DNA from: Gammaproteobacteria bacterium
GTDB taxonomy: Bacteria; Pseudomonadota; Gammaproteobacteria; Burkholderiales; Rhodocyclaceae
Assembly: GCA_018824085.1 (NCBI GenBank)
Contig: JAHJHI010000051.1
Span: forward strand, 124,001-188,000
Length of the DNA stretch: 64,000 nucleotides
Reading direction: 5' to 3'
Shown: one piece after another, positions 46,641 through 55,207 of the stretch
Position numbering within the stretch: position 1 is the first letter of the stretch
How the letters are laid out: each line of letters opens with the position of its first letter
The notes under the pieces: generated by a model
Database searches by the model: none
What the model saw: only the letters and a program-made list of their open reading frames with translations
Told to the model about the DNA's origin: nothing
Program-made: the position numbers and the translations under genes

Positions 46641-47639
46641 GTGGCTGAGACAATCAATATCGGTGAGATAGCAACGAGGCTATCCAAAGACATCTTCAAA
46701 CACTTCTTGTGGACGAAGCATTCCAAACACGACGACAACTTCAAGTGCTCGAATCCCGAGCATAAGAGCGACGGCAAAGACCCCAAACCCAAGGAGTCGC
46801 ATCCTGGGGACGTCGTCTTCTGTTACGACGACCCTTACATCGGGAAAATGGTCTACCTTCATACAGACCTGAAAAGCTACGCTCAGAAGAGCATCACGTC
46901 CACCAAGCTCAGGGGAGCCTTCAAGTCATTGAGCATGACAATAGAGTGTGCCAAGGAATCTGAAGATTGGCGGAGCAAGTATTCGGTATTGGCAGATGAG
47001 GCCCACGAGGTTCGCGGATTGTTGTTTGTCCACAACCATGACAATAAATTCACCCAATCCTTCTCCGACACCATCGCAAAGATGGACCTGAAGAACCTCC
47101 CCCTTCCCGCCGGGGCAATCATCCATTTCCTTGGACCCGAAGACATTCAAAGACTGTACAGCATCGGCAACGACATCATCCGCCTACGGGATGAGGAAGA
47201 ACTTCCAAAGGAATACACCTTCTACTACCCGGATTTGGTGATGGTTCGCCGTCATGGAGACGGCGCAAGCCAAGCGGCAACCGTTGAGTCGCTTACTGGG
47301 CCATATCTCATCCTCCGGCACGGCGAGGCAACTAATTGCGCCCCCGGCTTCGTCATCTACTACAACCGGCCGGGCGCTAGCCCCGAGGAGTTTGAGTATT
47401 TCCTCGATTGCCTCTCTAGGTACCAGATGCTCGAGCGCGACCAGCAGATTCGCGTCCGGGTGACTAATGGCAGCACCATCGATGACTTGAAGTCGGTTTT
47501 TGATAAAGCCAAGAAAAAATATGTGAAGTCTTGGGGATTCGATCCGGCCCGAGAAGCTATTTTGGACAAAATTGGAATTGACCGAATTACAAGCGTAACG
47601 ACTACCTACAACCCAGGTGATATGGGGTGGCGCTCATGA
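46641..47639 (+). CDS. Unknown cargo protein A (possible nuclease-like N-terminal half)
   Basis: 332 residues, no membrane segment. The N-terminal half has HPGDVVFCYDD (Asp57) and VYLHTDLKSYA (Asp76-x-Lys78), which could form a PD-(D/E)xK-like core. The middle has EVRGLLFVHNHDNKF and IHFLGPEDIQRL; later come FYYPDLVMVRR and VESLTGPYLILRH. I do not recognise the family and the nuclease reading is weak. GTG 46641 was chosen for the GGAGGAAAG just upstream; TTG 46611 is in frame. Clearly A+T-richer than the tra genes. Next gene overlaps by ATGA. Confidence 0.6.
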   Translation: MAETINIGEIATRLSKDIFKHFLWTKHSKHDDNFKCSNPEHKSDGKDPKPKESHPGDVVFCYDDPYIGKMVYLHTDLKSYAQKSITSTKLRGAFKSLSMTIECAKESEDWRSKYSVLADEAHEVRGLLFVHNHDNKFTQSFSDTIAKMDLKNLPLPAGAIIHFLGPEDIQRLYSIGNDIIRLRDEEELPKEYTFYYPDLVMVRRHGDGASQAATVESLTGPYLILRHGEATNCAPGFVIYYNRPGASPEEFEYFLDCLSRYQMLERDQQIRVRVTNGSTIDDLKSVFDKAKKKYVKSWGFDPAREAILDKIGIDRITSVTTTYNPGDMGWRS

Positions 47640-48757
47640 AGAGAAGACTCCACGGCCCCTCTCTGTACTACGCATCCGACAAGAATGTCTTTGATGCCCT
47701 GAACCAGCACAAGGTCGACACCCAGACCATCATGGGCCTGTTTGAGCGACGGAACATTGTCGTGAGCAAGAAAACCCCCAGAGAAAATCTGGCGGCCTAC
47801 TTTGCGAGGCAGATTCACGACTACCAAGATCACAAGGATATTGCCGCCCGCCTTGGTATCGCCCCGAGACGGGAACGCATCACGTCAATGGATGTAAATG
47901 GAAATGTCGACAAGGACCACCTACAAGTCGCAGTCGAGCAACTCAAGGAAGAGTTGGAGAAGTCAGGTGAAGTCGTCCAGGTCGCTCGTGACGGCGGCAA
48001 GGTAAGCCTTACGATCCAGTATTCGACGGTGGATTACAAAGTCAGCGAGTTCGCCCAAAGGCAGGAGCGTGACGGCACTATCGAACTGATCAAAACAGAG
48101 GACGGATACACCGTCAGAAACACGCATAACGAATACCTGAACGACGTCACTGAAGAGTTGATTTCGAAACTCGAGAAGGCATCAGATACCAAACTCAGTA
48201 AGGTCACTGTCTCTCTCTTTGATGTGCCCTCCGCCCGACTTCGCTCGAAGTTCTTTCACGAGTTAGCCTTCAAGCTGCCCGGGTACCAACAAAGCGACGT
48301 TACCGCCGTGTATGTCTTCAAGGCTAAACCTGATGCGCTCGATAGTGATGAGGGGGGCGATGAGAATGGCGACACAGTAGATGCTGAGACCCATGTTGAG
48401 CGGGTGCATCTGCGCGGCCAAGGGGTAACCCGTTCTGAAATACTGAACGAGCTCCTAGACAAGGATGACTACTACATCACCAAGATTGCTTGGGGCGCCC
48501 GAGAAATTGCAGGCGCTGGCCATGACTACGATATTGAAGCGGCCTTTACTAACCCGAAGGACTGCACCGGGTTCTCGTTCATTTTGAGCGGCGTCTATCC
48601 GCTCGAGGACGGAAAGCTGGCTTCTCGCAGGCGTCCGCCGTTCAAATACGAGATAGATGAAATCTCTCTTGTTGTTGAAACCAAGGCGCGGGAGTTGGTG
48701 ACGCAACTACGCGAAGAGTTTAAGAAAATAAGCGTGGGAGACGGCGATGCTAACTAG
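47636..48757 (+). CDS. Unknown cargo protein B
   Basis: 373 residues, soluble and charged. The N-terminus (about 10-75) is a compact helical domain with VFDALNQHKVDTQTIMGLF and NLAAYFARQIHDY segments, perhaps DNA- or protein-binding. A central part with beta strands (VSLTIQYSTVDYKVSEFAQ) follows, and a strongly acidic linker sits near residues 230-250. No enzymatic motif is visible. ATG 47636 overlaps the upstream TGA, and its own end overlaps gene C by 11 bases, so the three proteins are made in coupled fashion and may form a complex. Confidence 0.6.
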   Translation: MKRRLHGPSLYYASDKNVFDALNQHKVDTQTIMGLFERRNIVVSKKTPRENLAAYFARQIHDYQDHKDIAARLGIAPRRERITSMDVNGNVDKDHLQVAVEQLKEELEKSGEVVQVARDGGKVSLTIQYSTVDYKVSEFAQRQERDGTIELIKTEDGYTVRNTHNEYLNDVTEELISKLEKASDTKLSKVTVSLFDVPSARLRSKFFHELAFKLPGYQQSDVTAVYVFKAKPDALDSDEGGDENGDTVDAETHVERVHLRGQGVTRSEILNELLDKDDYYITKIAWGAREIAGAGHDYDIEAAFTNPKDCTGFSFILSGVYPLEDGKLASRRRPPFKYEIDEISLVVETKARELVTQLREEFKKISVGDGDAN

Positions 48758-49427
48758 ATATCGTTGGTATCGCATCCAACTCCCAAGCGGGGCTTCGGAC
48801 TTTTCCGGCGTCATTGCCAAACATCCCCTTGTTGCAAATGCCAACCAGGGATTCATGAGGGTTGAGGGCTCATTGGGGGCATTCATCTATCGGTTCCTTT
48901 GGCGCTCAAAAGTCGTCATTGCGCAGTTCGACGACCACGGGACCCCGTCCTACCAGGAAGTCGCCACCGTCAACTTCACTGACTTTGCCATTGTCAGCAT
49001 CGAAGGGGTTACGTTCCTGCGGATAGAGAACGCCGGACGGAGCATCCGTGACCTGCTGAATGCCATTGAGGCTCTAGTGGGCCTTGGGTTCACGTGTAAG
49101 CCCGTAACTTTTGAAAACAGCAAGCCCACGACAGTGTTTGAAAAAATCGAAACCATCAAGCTGATTGGTCTGAAAGTTATTGGTGCAGTCTTTGGGAAGG
49201 ACCTCGTCGCACGCATGGAGTTTGCCTCGAAACAAGGCATCACTCTCGACAAGCTGACCATTCTGGAAGGCGTCCCTCACAAGATTGAGTCGGCCAGTTA
49301 CGAGCTGATTTATGAGGGTGTGAAGGGGCTGCTAGCTTTCACCTCGAATGGCACCGTAAGAGTCAGCGGCCAGCTCGCTCCGAGACTCATTCACTTGGTT
49401 GAACAGGACTTATCCAGAATAGCTTGA
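48747..49427 (+). CDS. Unknown cargo protein C
   Basis: 226 residues, last gene of the operon. It begins TRYRWYRIQLPSGASDFSG and contains short beta-rich segments, then an alpha/beta C-terminal half ending in VSGQLAPRLIHLVEQDL. No signal peptide, membrane helix or catalytic motif that I recognise. Its start lies inside gene B. It ends 79 bases from the convergent DUF4400 gene. Translational coupling and shared base composition say that A, B and C moved together. Confidence 0.6.
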   Translation: MLTRYRWYRIQLPSGASDFSGVIAKHPLVANANQGFMRVEGSLGAFIYRFLWRSKVVIAQFDDHGTPSYQEVATVNFTDFAIVSIEGVTFLRIENAGRSIRDLLNAIEALVGLGFTCKPVTFENSKPTTVFEKIETIKLIGLKVIGAVFGKDLVARMEFASKQGITLDKLTILEGVPHKIESASYELIYEGVKGLLAFTSNGTVRVSGQLAPRLIHLVEQDLSRIA

Positions 49428-49506
49428 TTGTTATGCGCATGACACTGGCAATCAAAGTGCACCTGTCTTTCGGCGAATCGCACCGATCTCGTCGCAGTGT
49501 AATGCC

Positions 49507-50130
49507 TTATCCACGCCGGTGAAAACACCCCAGCGCCCGCCCGGCCAGCACGCCGACCACTAATGGGACGCACGGCATCAGCAGCGGATGCAGCATCGCC
49601 GGCAGCACGAAGCCGATGACCGTCGCGCAGAGGATCACGATCCCCAGGCTGGCATACAGCGCGAACATTTCCGGATCGTGCTGAAGGAATTCCTTGGCCT
49701 TGATGAGCCGCGCCAATCCGCCGTCGACGACTGCAGCCAACACGAATACCGCCAACCAGGGCAGCCATTCGAGCAACGTGGACAGCCGATAACTGGCGAG
49801 CAGGAGCAGCGCGTCGACGGCACGGAAGTAGGTGTTGTTGAAGAGGCGCTGGTTGACCGAGGACATCTCCCGGGACACCGCGCCGTTCACGCCCGCTGGC
49901 GAAGGCGCATCCTTCGCGGAAGGAATCGGCGTGACTTGGGCCGTCGAATCTTGCATGCGCATCGCCCGATCCAGCATGCGGGTGGCGGGCTCGGCGCCCC
50001 AGTAAGCTGTGGCCGCCTCATGCTCGGCGCGTAGCTGCGCGAGGAAGCGCTCCGGGGGATGGGCCGACGGCACGTACAGCACCAGGACCAGCAGGACAAG
50101 CAACGACAACACGGCGACGGCGCGGATCAT
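49507..50130 (-). CDS. DUF4400 integral membrane protein of the ICE
   Basis: 207 residues with an N-terminal helix (about 3-20) and three C-terminal helices (about 112-135, 155-175, 180-200). Matches the DUF4400/TIGR03747-type conjugative-element membrane protein that follows traD in many ICEs. Function unknown; coupling with TraD is probable because ATG 50130 overlaps the traD stop (ATGA). An SVNQRLFNNTYFRAVDALLL segment is typical. Confidence 0.82.
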   Translation of the reverse strand: MIRAVAVLSLLVLLVLVLYVPSAHPPERFLAQLRAEHEAATAYWGAEPATRMLDRAMRMQDSTAQVTPIPSAKDAPSPAGVNGAVSREMSSVNQRLFNNTYFRAVDALLLLASYRLSTLLEWLPWLAVFVLAAVVDGGLARLIKAKEFLQHDPEMFALYASLGIVILCATVIGFVLPAMLHPLLMPCVPLVVGVLAGRALGCFHRRG

Positions 50131-52034
50131 GCGGTCGCCTTTCCCGGGGCGCGGCACGACTCCGCATCGGGATCGAGGATCGGAAACCGTCCCTTGATGA
50201 TCCGGCCGCCCGACACCGAGGCGAAGTACTGGAGGTTGGGCAGCTTGCCCAGCACATCCGCTGGCACCATCTCCTCAAAGCTCTCGGTGAGTTGGGTGGA
50301 ATAGCTCGACGAGAAGTCGCCCAGGTGGGCATCCGATCCGTGGCTCAGGCCCACACGCACCGTATGGATCGCCGTCTTGCCGAAGGTCTCGACCACGAAG
50401 TCCTGGGTCGGCCGGTCCTTGGTGCGCAGCGCGATCAGGTTGTTGAGGTTGCCCAGCGCCATGCGCGCCGCGTCCTCGCTACCCAGCCGCTTGGCCAGGT
50501 CCGCCAGGGTCTGCATGGCGCAGGTGGTGAAGATGCCGCCCTCGGCGCCCTTGTTGAGGATCTCGATCAGCGGCTGGTTGATGACGTTCGAGACCTCGTC
50601 GACGAACAGCGCGATGCGTCGGTAGCCGCCCAGGTTGTAGCGCATGCCGGCGCGCGCTGCCTGATCGGCCAGCGCCAGGGCGCCGATGGCCGAGGCGACC
50701 GACGGATCGGGCAGGGAATCCAGGCACATGTAGAGCACGTGGCCGGCGCGTTCGATTTTCTCGAAGTTCATGATGGGCCGTCTGTCGTCCGCATCGAAGG
50801 GATCGGGCGAGAGGCTGCGGCCCAGGTCGCCCGAAGTCAGCATCGACAGGATGGGCAGCAGGTTGGCGGTGATCTTCTGGTAGTGCTCGCGATTGTGGCG
50901 GAAGGTGCGCACCTGGGCATCGATCACCTTGTTGCGCTGGTTCTGGGCGATGTGGTGCTCGTAGTAGGCGACGAAGGCCATCAGGTCGGCGCTAGCCGCC
51001 TCCGACGGCCGTTTAATGTTGCCGCGATGGGCATCGTGCAGCAGCTTCTTCATGTCTGGCAGTTCGCGCCAGCCGACGCCCAGGGTCTGATCGTAGTAGC
51101 GGCGCAGCGAGTTCTCCAGCACCGGCTCGATGCCGCCCTCGATGTACTTGGTCAGTTTCATCAGGTTCGGCCGTTCTTCGATCTCGACCAGGCCCTGCAC
51201 TACGACATTGACGGCATCCCAGCCGAAGGCCGAGAAGGCGCCGGCCGTGTCCGGCGGCATGATCGACTGGATACGCGAGGCGATCTCGGTGGGCTTCTGC
51301 CAATTGAAGGTGAAATCCAGCCGTACCCCCCGCTCCGGAAAGGCCGGGTGGAATTCCATGAAGGTATCCGGCTCGCGGTAGTCGGCGCAGGCGCGCTCCA
51401 CGACCCGCTTCAGGCGCCGGCTGTTCTTCGGGTCGATGACGATCACCACGTCGCCGCGCCGGATTGCTTGGGTGATCAGGTTGGCGAGTGCCACTCCCTT
51501 GCCGGACTGGGTGGTGCCCACCAGCAACGTGCCGCCCTCGAAGTTCTGCAGCGGCCGGTGCAACGGGCCTTCCTTCGGCTCGACGCCATGAATGTAGGGC
51601 AGACCGATCTCGGCGTCCGGCTGGGGTTTGCTGTCGTAGCCCAAAAGTTGCAGCAGGCGCGGCGATACGGCGAACTCCCGGTAGTCGACCTTGGACAGTT
51701 CGTAGAGCCGTTGCGAATGCACGGGCTGCCATTCGAAGCCGAAGCCCAGGAACACTAAGGCCGGATCCTGGCACCACCGAGCCAAGTCGTCGGTACCGAC
51801 GACCTCGATGCCGCGCCCGCCCAGCGACGCCCGCAAGACCAGCATGCGCAGGGCCTGGGTCACCCGTAACACGCCCATTGCGAAGCAGACGAGCGCCAGC
51901 GGTAGCACCAATTGCCGGGGCAGAGTGCCGACTACGCCTACCCCCAGGAAATAGAGCAGCGCCAGCCACCAGGCGATGCCGGCATAGACCTCGTAGGCGC
52001 GGCGCCATGGCATCTCGTAGCGGCGTACCAGCAT
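50127..52034 (-). CDS. traD: TraD coupling ATPase (VirD4 family, SXT type)
   Basis: 635 residues; links the relaxosome to the secretion channel. Two N-terminal helices (about 15-36 and 41-57), Walker A GTTQSGKG at 173-180 and Walker B IALFVDEVSN near 460. Also a conserved TKDRPTQDFVVETFGKTAIH stretch near the end. ATG 52034 follows the relaxase stop by one base and has a GGAGGGAA upstream. Relaxase, coupling protein and DUF4400 form one operon. Confidence 0.94.
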   Translation of the reverse strand: MLVRRYEMPWRRAYEVYAGIAWWLALLYFLGVGVVGTLPRQLVLPLALVCFAMGVLRVTQALRMLVLRASLGGRGIEVVGTDDLARWCQDPALVFLGFGFEWQPVHSQRLYELSKVDYREFAVSPRLLQLLGYDSKPQPDAEIGLPYIHGVEPKEGPLHRPLQNFEGGTLLVGTTQSGKGVALANLITQAIRRGDVVIVIDPKNSRRLKRVVERACADYREPDTFMEFHPAFPERGVRLDFTFNWQKPTEIASRIQSIMPPDTAGAFSAFGWDAVNVVVQGLVEIEERPNLMKLTKYIEGGIEPVLENSLRRYYDQTLGVGWRELPDMKKLLHDAHRGNIKRPSEAASADLMAFVAYYEHHIAQNQRNKVIDAQVRTFRHNREHYQKITANLLPILSMLTSGDLGRSLSPDPFDADDRRPIMNFEKIERAGHVLYMCLDSLPDPSVASAIGALALADQAARAGMRYNLGGYRRIALFVDEVSNVINQPLIEILNKGAEGGIFTTCAMQTLADLAKRLGSEDAARMALGNLNNLIALRTKDRPTQDFVVETFGKTAIHTVRVGLSHGSDAHLGDFSSSYSTQLTESFEEMVPADVLGKLPNLQYFASVSGGRIIKGRFPILDPDAESCRAPGKATA

Positions 52035-52035
52035 C

Positions 52036-53751
52036 TCAGCTTCCCTCCGCCGGTGGTGCGGTAAAGCCCGCCAGATCGAGTCCGCTTACGCAGCGCGGAT
52101 CGAGCACGATGCCGACGGTGGGGTTGCCGTTGAATTCACGCGACAGCGTCGGCGGGCCATTGCGGTTGGGTTTCACCAACAGGTTCGCCTCGGTGAGGGC
52201 ACGCATGGCGACGGATGGCTGGACGCCGCGCCGGCCGAATTCCTCCAGCGGTACGAATACTCCCTGGGCGACGGTGCAGACAGTGGGCGGACCCATGCCA
52301 TCGTTGAGCGTGCGAACGGCTTCGGCCAGGGCGTCGCGCACGACCGGGTTCAGACGCATCGGGGCTTGCAAGGCGAATGTCGCCGAAGGCGGTGTTGTCG
52401 CCGGTTCCAGCGAGAGTGATTCGGGTGTTTCCTCGACCGACGTCACGCGGACGTCACTCTCGGCGGGCGGCTCGGACGGCGGAATGAGCGAAAACTGGGT
52501 GCCGCTCTTCACCGGTGCCGGCGGTGGCATGGATGGAGGCGTCTGCCGCGCAACTGGCGCAGACGCCGGCGCCGGCTTGAATTCCAGTGCTTGGGGCAAG
52601 GCGACGGGGGGCGGTTCGATTCCCGCGAGGAGAATGGCCGGGGTCGAGAGCTTGACGGCTTCCAGCGGGGCCTTGGCGCCGGGCGGCTGGATGGACCAAG
52701 TCGCGCGGCCCGCTGCCGCCGATTCGAACACGCCGGCGGCCACCAGCAGTTCCAGCATCGTCTCGGGCGCCTTGGGGATGCCGGCCAGTTGGTCGGCTTC
52801 GAGTAGTTGGTGCACATCCTCGGCGGCGCCGGGCCAGACCAGGAACAGACCATCCTGTCCGAACCACAGGCGCGACTTCTCGCGGTTGGCTATCCAGGCC
52901 GAGTTGCCGCTGGTGAGCCGCCGCAGGGCGTCGACCAGGTAGCGCTCCAGGTGCGAGCCGTATTGCGGTGAGCCGTAGCGGTCGGCGCTGGCGACCAGAT
53001 TGCGGTCGATGACCAGCGCCAGCGAGCGGCGGACCAGTTCGTCGAGGATGTTGTGGTCGCGATAGACCGGAATGCCGCCGATGCTGGCCAGCAAATGCGG
53101 CACGATGACTGCGTTGCCCTCGGACAGGTCGGCCATCACCGCGGGCGGCACCACATGGGGCAGGGCGAACAGGCCCAGGCCGCGCGCCTCGACGGCTTGG
53201 GGCCGCCAGCGCAGGAAATAGCGCTCGCTGCCCCGGGTCGCCAGCCAGTCGGCCAGCGGCCGCAGGAAGGCCGGCCACGCCTCACCGGCCGCATCGGTGA
53301 CGATGATATGGCTCATCAGCCGGTGCAATTCGCAACACAGCCCAGCGATGAAGGTTGCATGGCGCCAGCGCGGTTCCAGTTGGCGGCGTGCCGAGATGCT
53401 CATCCGCCCCGAAAAAATGTGTGCGTCGGTGCCTTGCAGGCTGAAGAAAGCGGTCTCTAGGCCGAGCCGAAAGAGGCCGCCCGGCTTGCTGAAGTAGTTG
53501 TCGGCGGTCGCCGGCAGCAGATGCACGCAGGCGGCGTAGCGGCGCACCAGCATTAGGACATCTCGCTCGAAGCTGTCCCGGTCGATGCCGTAGCACAGCT
53601 TGATGCGTGCGATCAGGTCTGCTTCGCCGGCCAGCAGATCCTCGACCGGCACGGCGGCGAACCCTGGGTCGGAGGCGGGGTATGAAGTGACAGGCGTTGG
53701 CGTGGCGGGCATGGCGGTACGGCGATGCCGGAAAGAATGCGAAGTAGGCAT
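52036..53751 (-). CDS. traI: MobH-family relaxase TraI
   Basis: 571 residues. N-terminal TraI_2 domain (about 30-330): HLLPAT near 77, KPGGLFRLGLETA, and LEPRWRHATFIAGLCCELHR. A Pro-rich linker (about 380-450) precedes a C-terminal winged-helix-like TraI_2_C domain ending with GIVLDPRCVSGLDLAGF. MobH relaxases nick oriT in SXT- and IncC-like elements. I do not see the usual HD pair after the conserved GLC region; ELHR stands there. Start 53751 is uncertain; ATG 53712 is an alternative, with no strong ribosome site for either. Confidence 0.85.
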   Translation of the reverse strand: MPTSHSFRHRRTAMPATPTPVTSYPASDPGFAAVPVEDLLAGEADLIARIKLCYGIDRDSFERDVLMLVRRYAACVHLLPATADNYFSKPGGLFRLGLETAFFSLQGTDAHIFSGRMSISARRQLEPRWRHATFIAGLCCELHRLMSHIIVTDAAGEAWPAFLRPLADWLATRGSERYFLRWRPQAVEARGLGLFALPHVVPPAVMADLSEGNAVIVPHLLASIGGIPVYRDHNILDELVRRSLALVIDRNLVASADRYGSPQYGSHLERYLVDALRRLTSGNSAWIANREKSRLWFGQDGLFLVWPGAAEDVHQLLEADQLAGIPKAPETMLELLVAAGVFESAAAGRATWSIQPPGAKAPLEAVKLSTPAILLAGIEPPPVALPQALEFKPAPASAPVARQTPPSMPPPAPVKSGTQFSLIPPSEPPAESDVRVTSVEETPESLSLEPATTPPSATFALQAPMRLNPVVRDALAEAVRTLNDGMGPPTVCTVAQGVFVPLEEFGRRGVQPSVAMRALTEANLLVKPNRNGPPTLSREFNGNPTVGIVLDPRCVSGLDLAGFTAPPAEGS

Positions 53752-53791
53752 TCTTCGGCCGGCTATCTCGCTTGTCGCGCTGAAACGGGAC

Positions 53792-54430
53792 CTATTCCGA
53801 GGGGCTATCGTCTTCGGCCTCGGGGCTGAGCTTGTGAAACAACGCGAGCATGCCCAGTTGGCGCTCGGTCATGTCGAGGGCAGGGCGAGCCGGGTAACAC
53901 GCTTGGATGCGATGGTCCAGGTGAAAGCGTTCCAGCAGCTTGCAGAAGGGGCAAGGTTCACCGCGGTGCGCTACGGTGCCGACCGCAGCAATGAACTCGC
54001 AGCCGCACCCGGGGCAGGTCAGCACGGACAGCGTCGGTGCGCTGGCCAGCCAGATGCCATCGATATAGGAGACGAGGTTGAAGGCCCGGTCCAGGCTGAT
54101 GCGGTAAGGCGGGACCGTGGCGGCCTGGTAGGCGCGGTAGGCGAAGACCAGGGCTTCGCCGGCCGCGAGTCCCTGGTTGCGCAACTGGCGGTACCTGGCG
54201 CCAATGAGGCAGGCGTCGGTCCGCAGGATGAGGTTGGCGCCGTGGTACCACTCGGCCGAGTCGGGGGCGCGTCCGCGCGGGATGGTGTGGGCATCGGGGA
54301 AGAAGAGACTCTGCACTTGGCGCGGCGGGATGCCGGTGATGAGGTGGATCGTCTTCAGCCGTGCGCCGAGCGCCGCCAACTGCTTCGCCAGTTGCATGGC
54401 GCGCAGCTGCCGGTCGCCGCGCGTCGGCAT
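53792..54430 (-). CDS. FlhC/SetC-like transcriptional activator
   Basis: 212 residues resembling FlhC: an N-terminal helical part (QLAALGARLKTIHLITGIPP) and a C-terminal zinc site with Cys139-x2-Cys142 and Cys160-x2-Cys163. In SXT/R391 and IncC, FlhC-like SetC or AcaC joins a FlhD-like partner to switch on all transfer operons. The upstream neighbour here is a FlhD-like gene, supporting the same role. Located directly upstream of traI. FlhC of the host flagellum is the alternative, but the tra context argues against it. Confidence 0.82.
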   Translation of the reverse strand: MPTRGDRQLRAMQLAKQLAALGARLKTIHLITGIPPRQVQSLFFPDAHTIPRGRAPDSAEWYHGANLILRTDACLIGARYRQLRNQGLAAGEALVFAYRAYQAATVPPYRISLDRAFNLVSYIDGIWLASAPTLSVLTCPGCGCEFIAAVGTVAHRGEPCPFCKLLERFHLDHRIQACYPARPALDMTERQLGMLALFHKLSPEAEDDSPSE

Positions 54431-54442
54431 CGGTCGTGGTTC

Positions 54443-54742
54443 CTACCGCCGGCTTTCCATTGGCATGGGGGGATGGACGAGCGCCATGGGACCAGCCAAC
54501 ACTCGCGGCGTGCTCAGCAACGTCACCAGGTCGGCGCGTGGTGGGAACAGGGTCGTGTCGCCGACGTGGATTACCAAGGACCACAACTCGTCGAGGCTCA
54601 GTTCTCGAAGATGATTGGCTTGCGCCGAATTGAGCCCGTACCTGCAGCAGGTCGAGGCGGGGTCATACTGGAGACCGGCGCGAATGACGACGAGCACATT
54701 CAGGTTGATCCATTCGACATCGGTAAGCGTCACGCAACTCAT
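54443..54742 (-). CDS. FlhD/SetD-like activator subunit
   Basis: 99 residues. Helical, with LNVLVVIRAGLQYDPASTCC, then YGLNSAQANHLRELSLDELW, as in FlhD-like SetD/AcaD. ATG 54742 lies nine bases after GGAG; an ATG two codons earlier (54748) is only three bases from it. FlhC-like gene follows after 12 bases, so a D4C2-like complex is expected. The order flhD-flhC is kept. Confidence 0.75.
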   Translation of the reverse strand: MSCVTLTDVEWINLNVLVVIRAGLQYDPASTCCRYGLNSAQANHLRELSLDELWSLVIHVGDTTLFPPRADLVTLLSTPRVLAGPMALVHPPMPMESRR

Positions 54743-55207
54743 GGTCATGTTCTCCAGTTGGTCCTGCTGAAACGGGTGTCTGAGCATCGAAGGTGGAAAG
54801 TTTTATGAGCGACACACCATGATGATTGGGTTGTGGCAATAAAAAGCAGCATAGTCATTGGTATTGTGTTATTGCAGGGACATTTGTTCAAAAATCCGGA
54901 GGGCGATCCTTTTGCCACACGTAAGGTCCGACAGAAGCTGTTGCTTGGGGAATAGCCGCCACCGGGAGGATTGTTCGGCATATCGAAGTGGCATAGCTTG
55001 AAGGGGGACGATTCCAACGAATCAGACCAAGACCGGCGGCGAAGCCGACGCAGCTACTCAGCCCGATCGCCGGCCTGCTGCGCCGGTGGAGGGGCCACTG
55101 CCTCTCGATCTGATGCCGGGGTAGCGCGCCCTCGGCATAATGGTATTGGAATGGCTGAAGGCCGGGCCGGGGCAGATACCCCGGCCGGCTTTCAGCGATT
55201 TTCTGGA
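54743..55207. other. Regulatory intergenic region between flhD-like and DUF932 genes
   Basis: About 460 bases. The left half (about 54800-54900) is A+T-rich and should hold the activator promoter; I cannot fix the boxes. The right end contains the long DUF932 hairpin (55154-55196). Between them is no recognisable gene, although an in-frame stretch exists without a ribosome site. Confidence 0.5.
55154..55196 (-). terminator. Long hairpin after the DUF932 gene
   Basis: GCTGAAGGCCGGGCCGGGG (55154-55172) pairs with CCCCGGCCGGCTTTCAGC (55179-55196), about 18 bp with one bulge, loop CAGATA. It starts 12 bases beyond the stop. There is no T tract, so terminator function is inferred from position. 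Confidence 0.55.
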
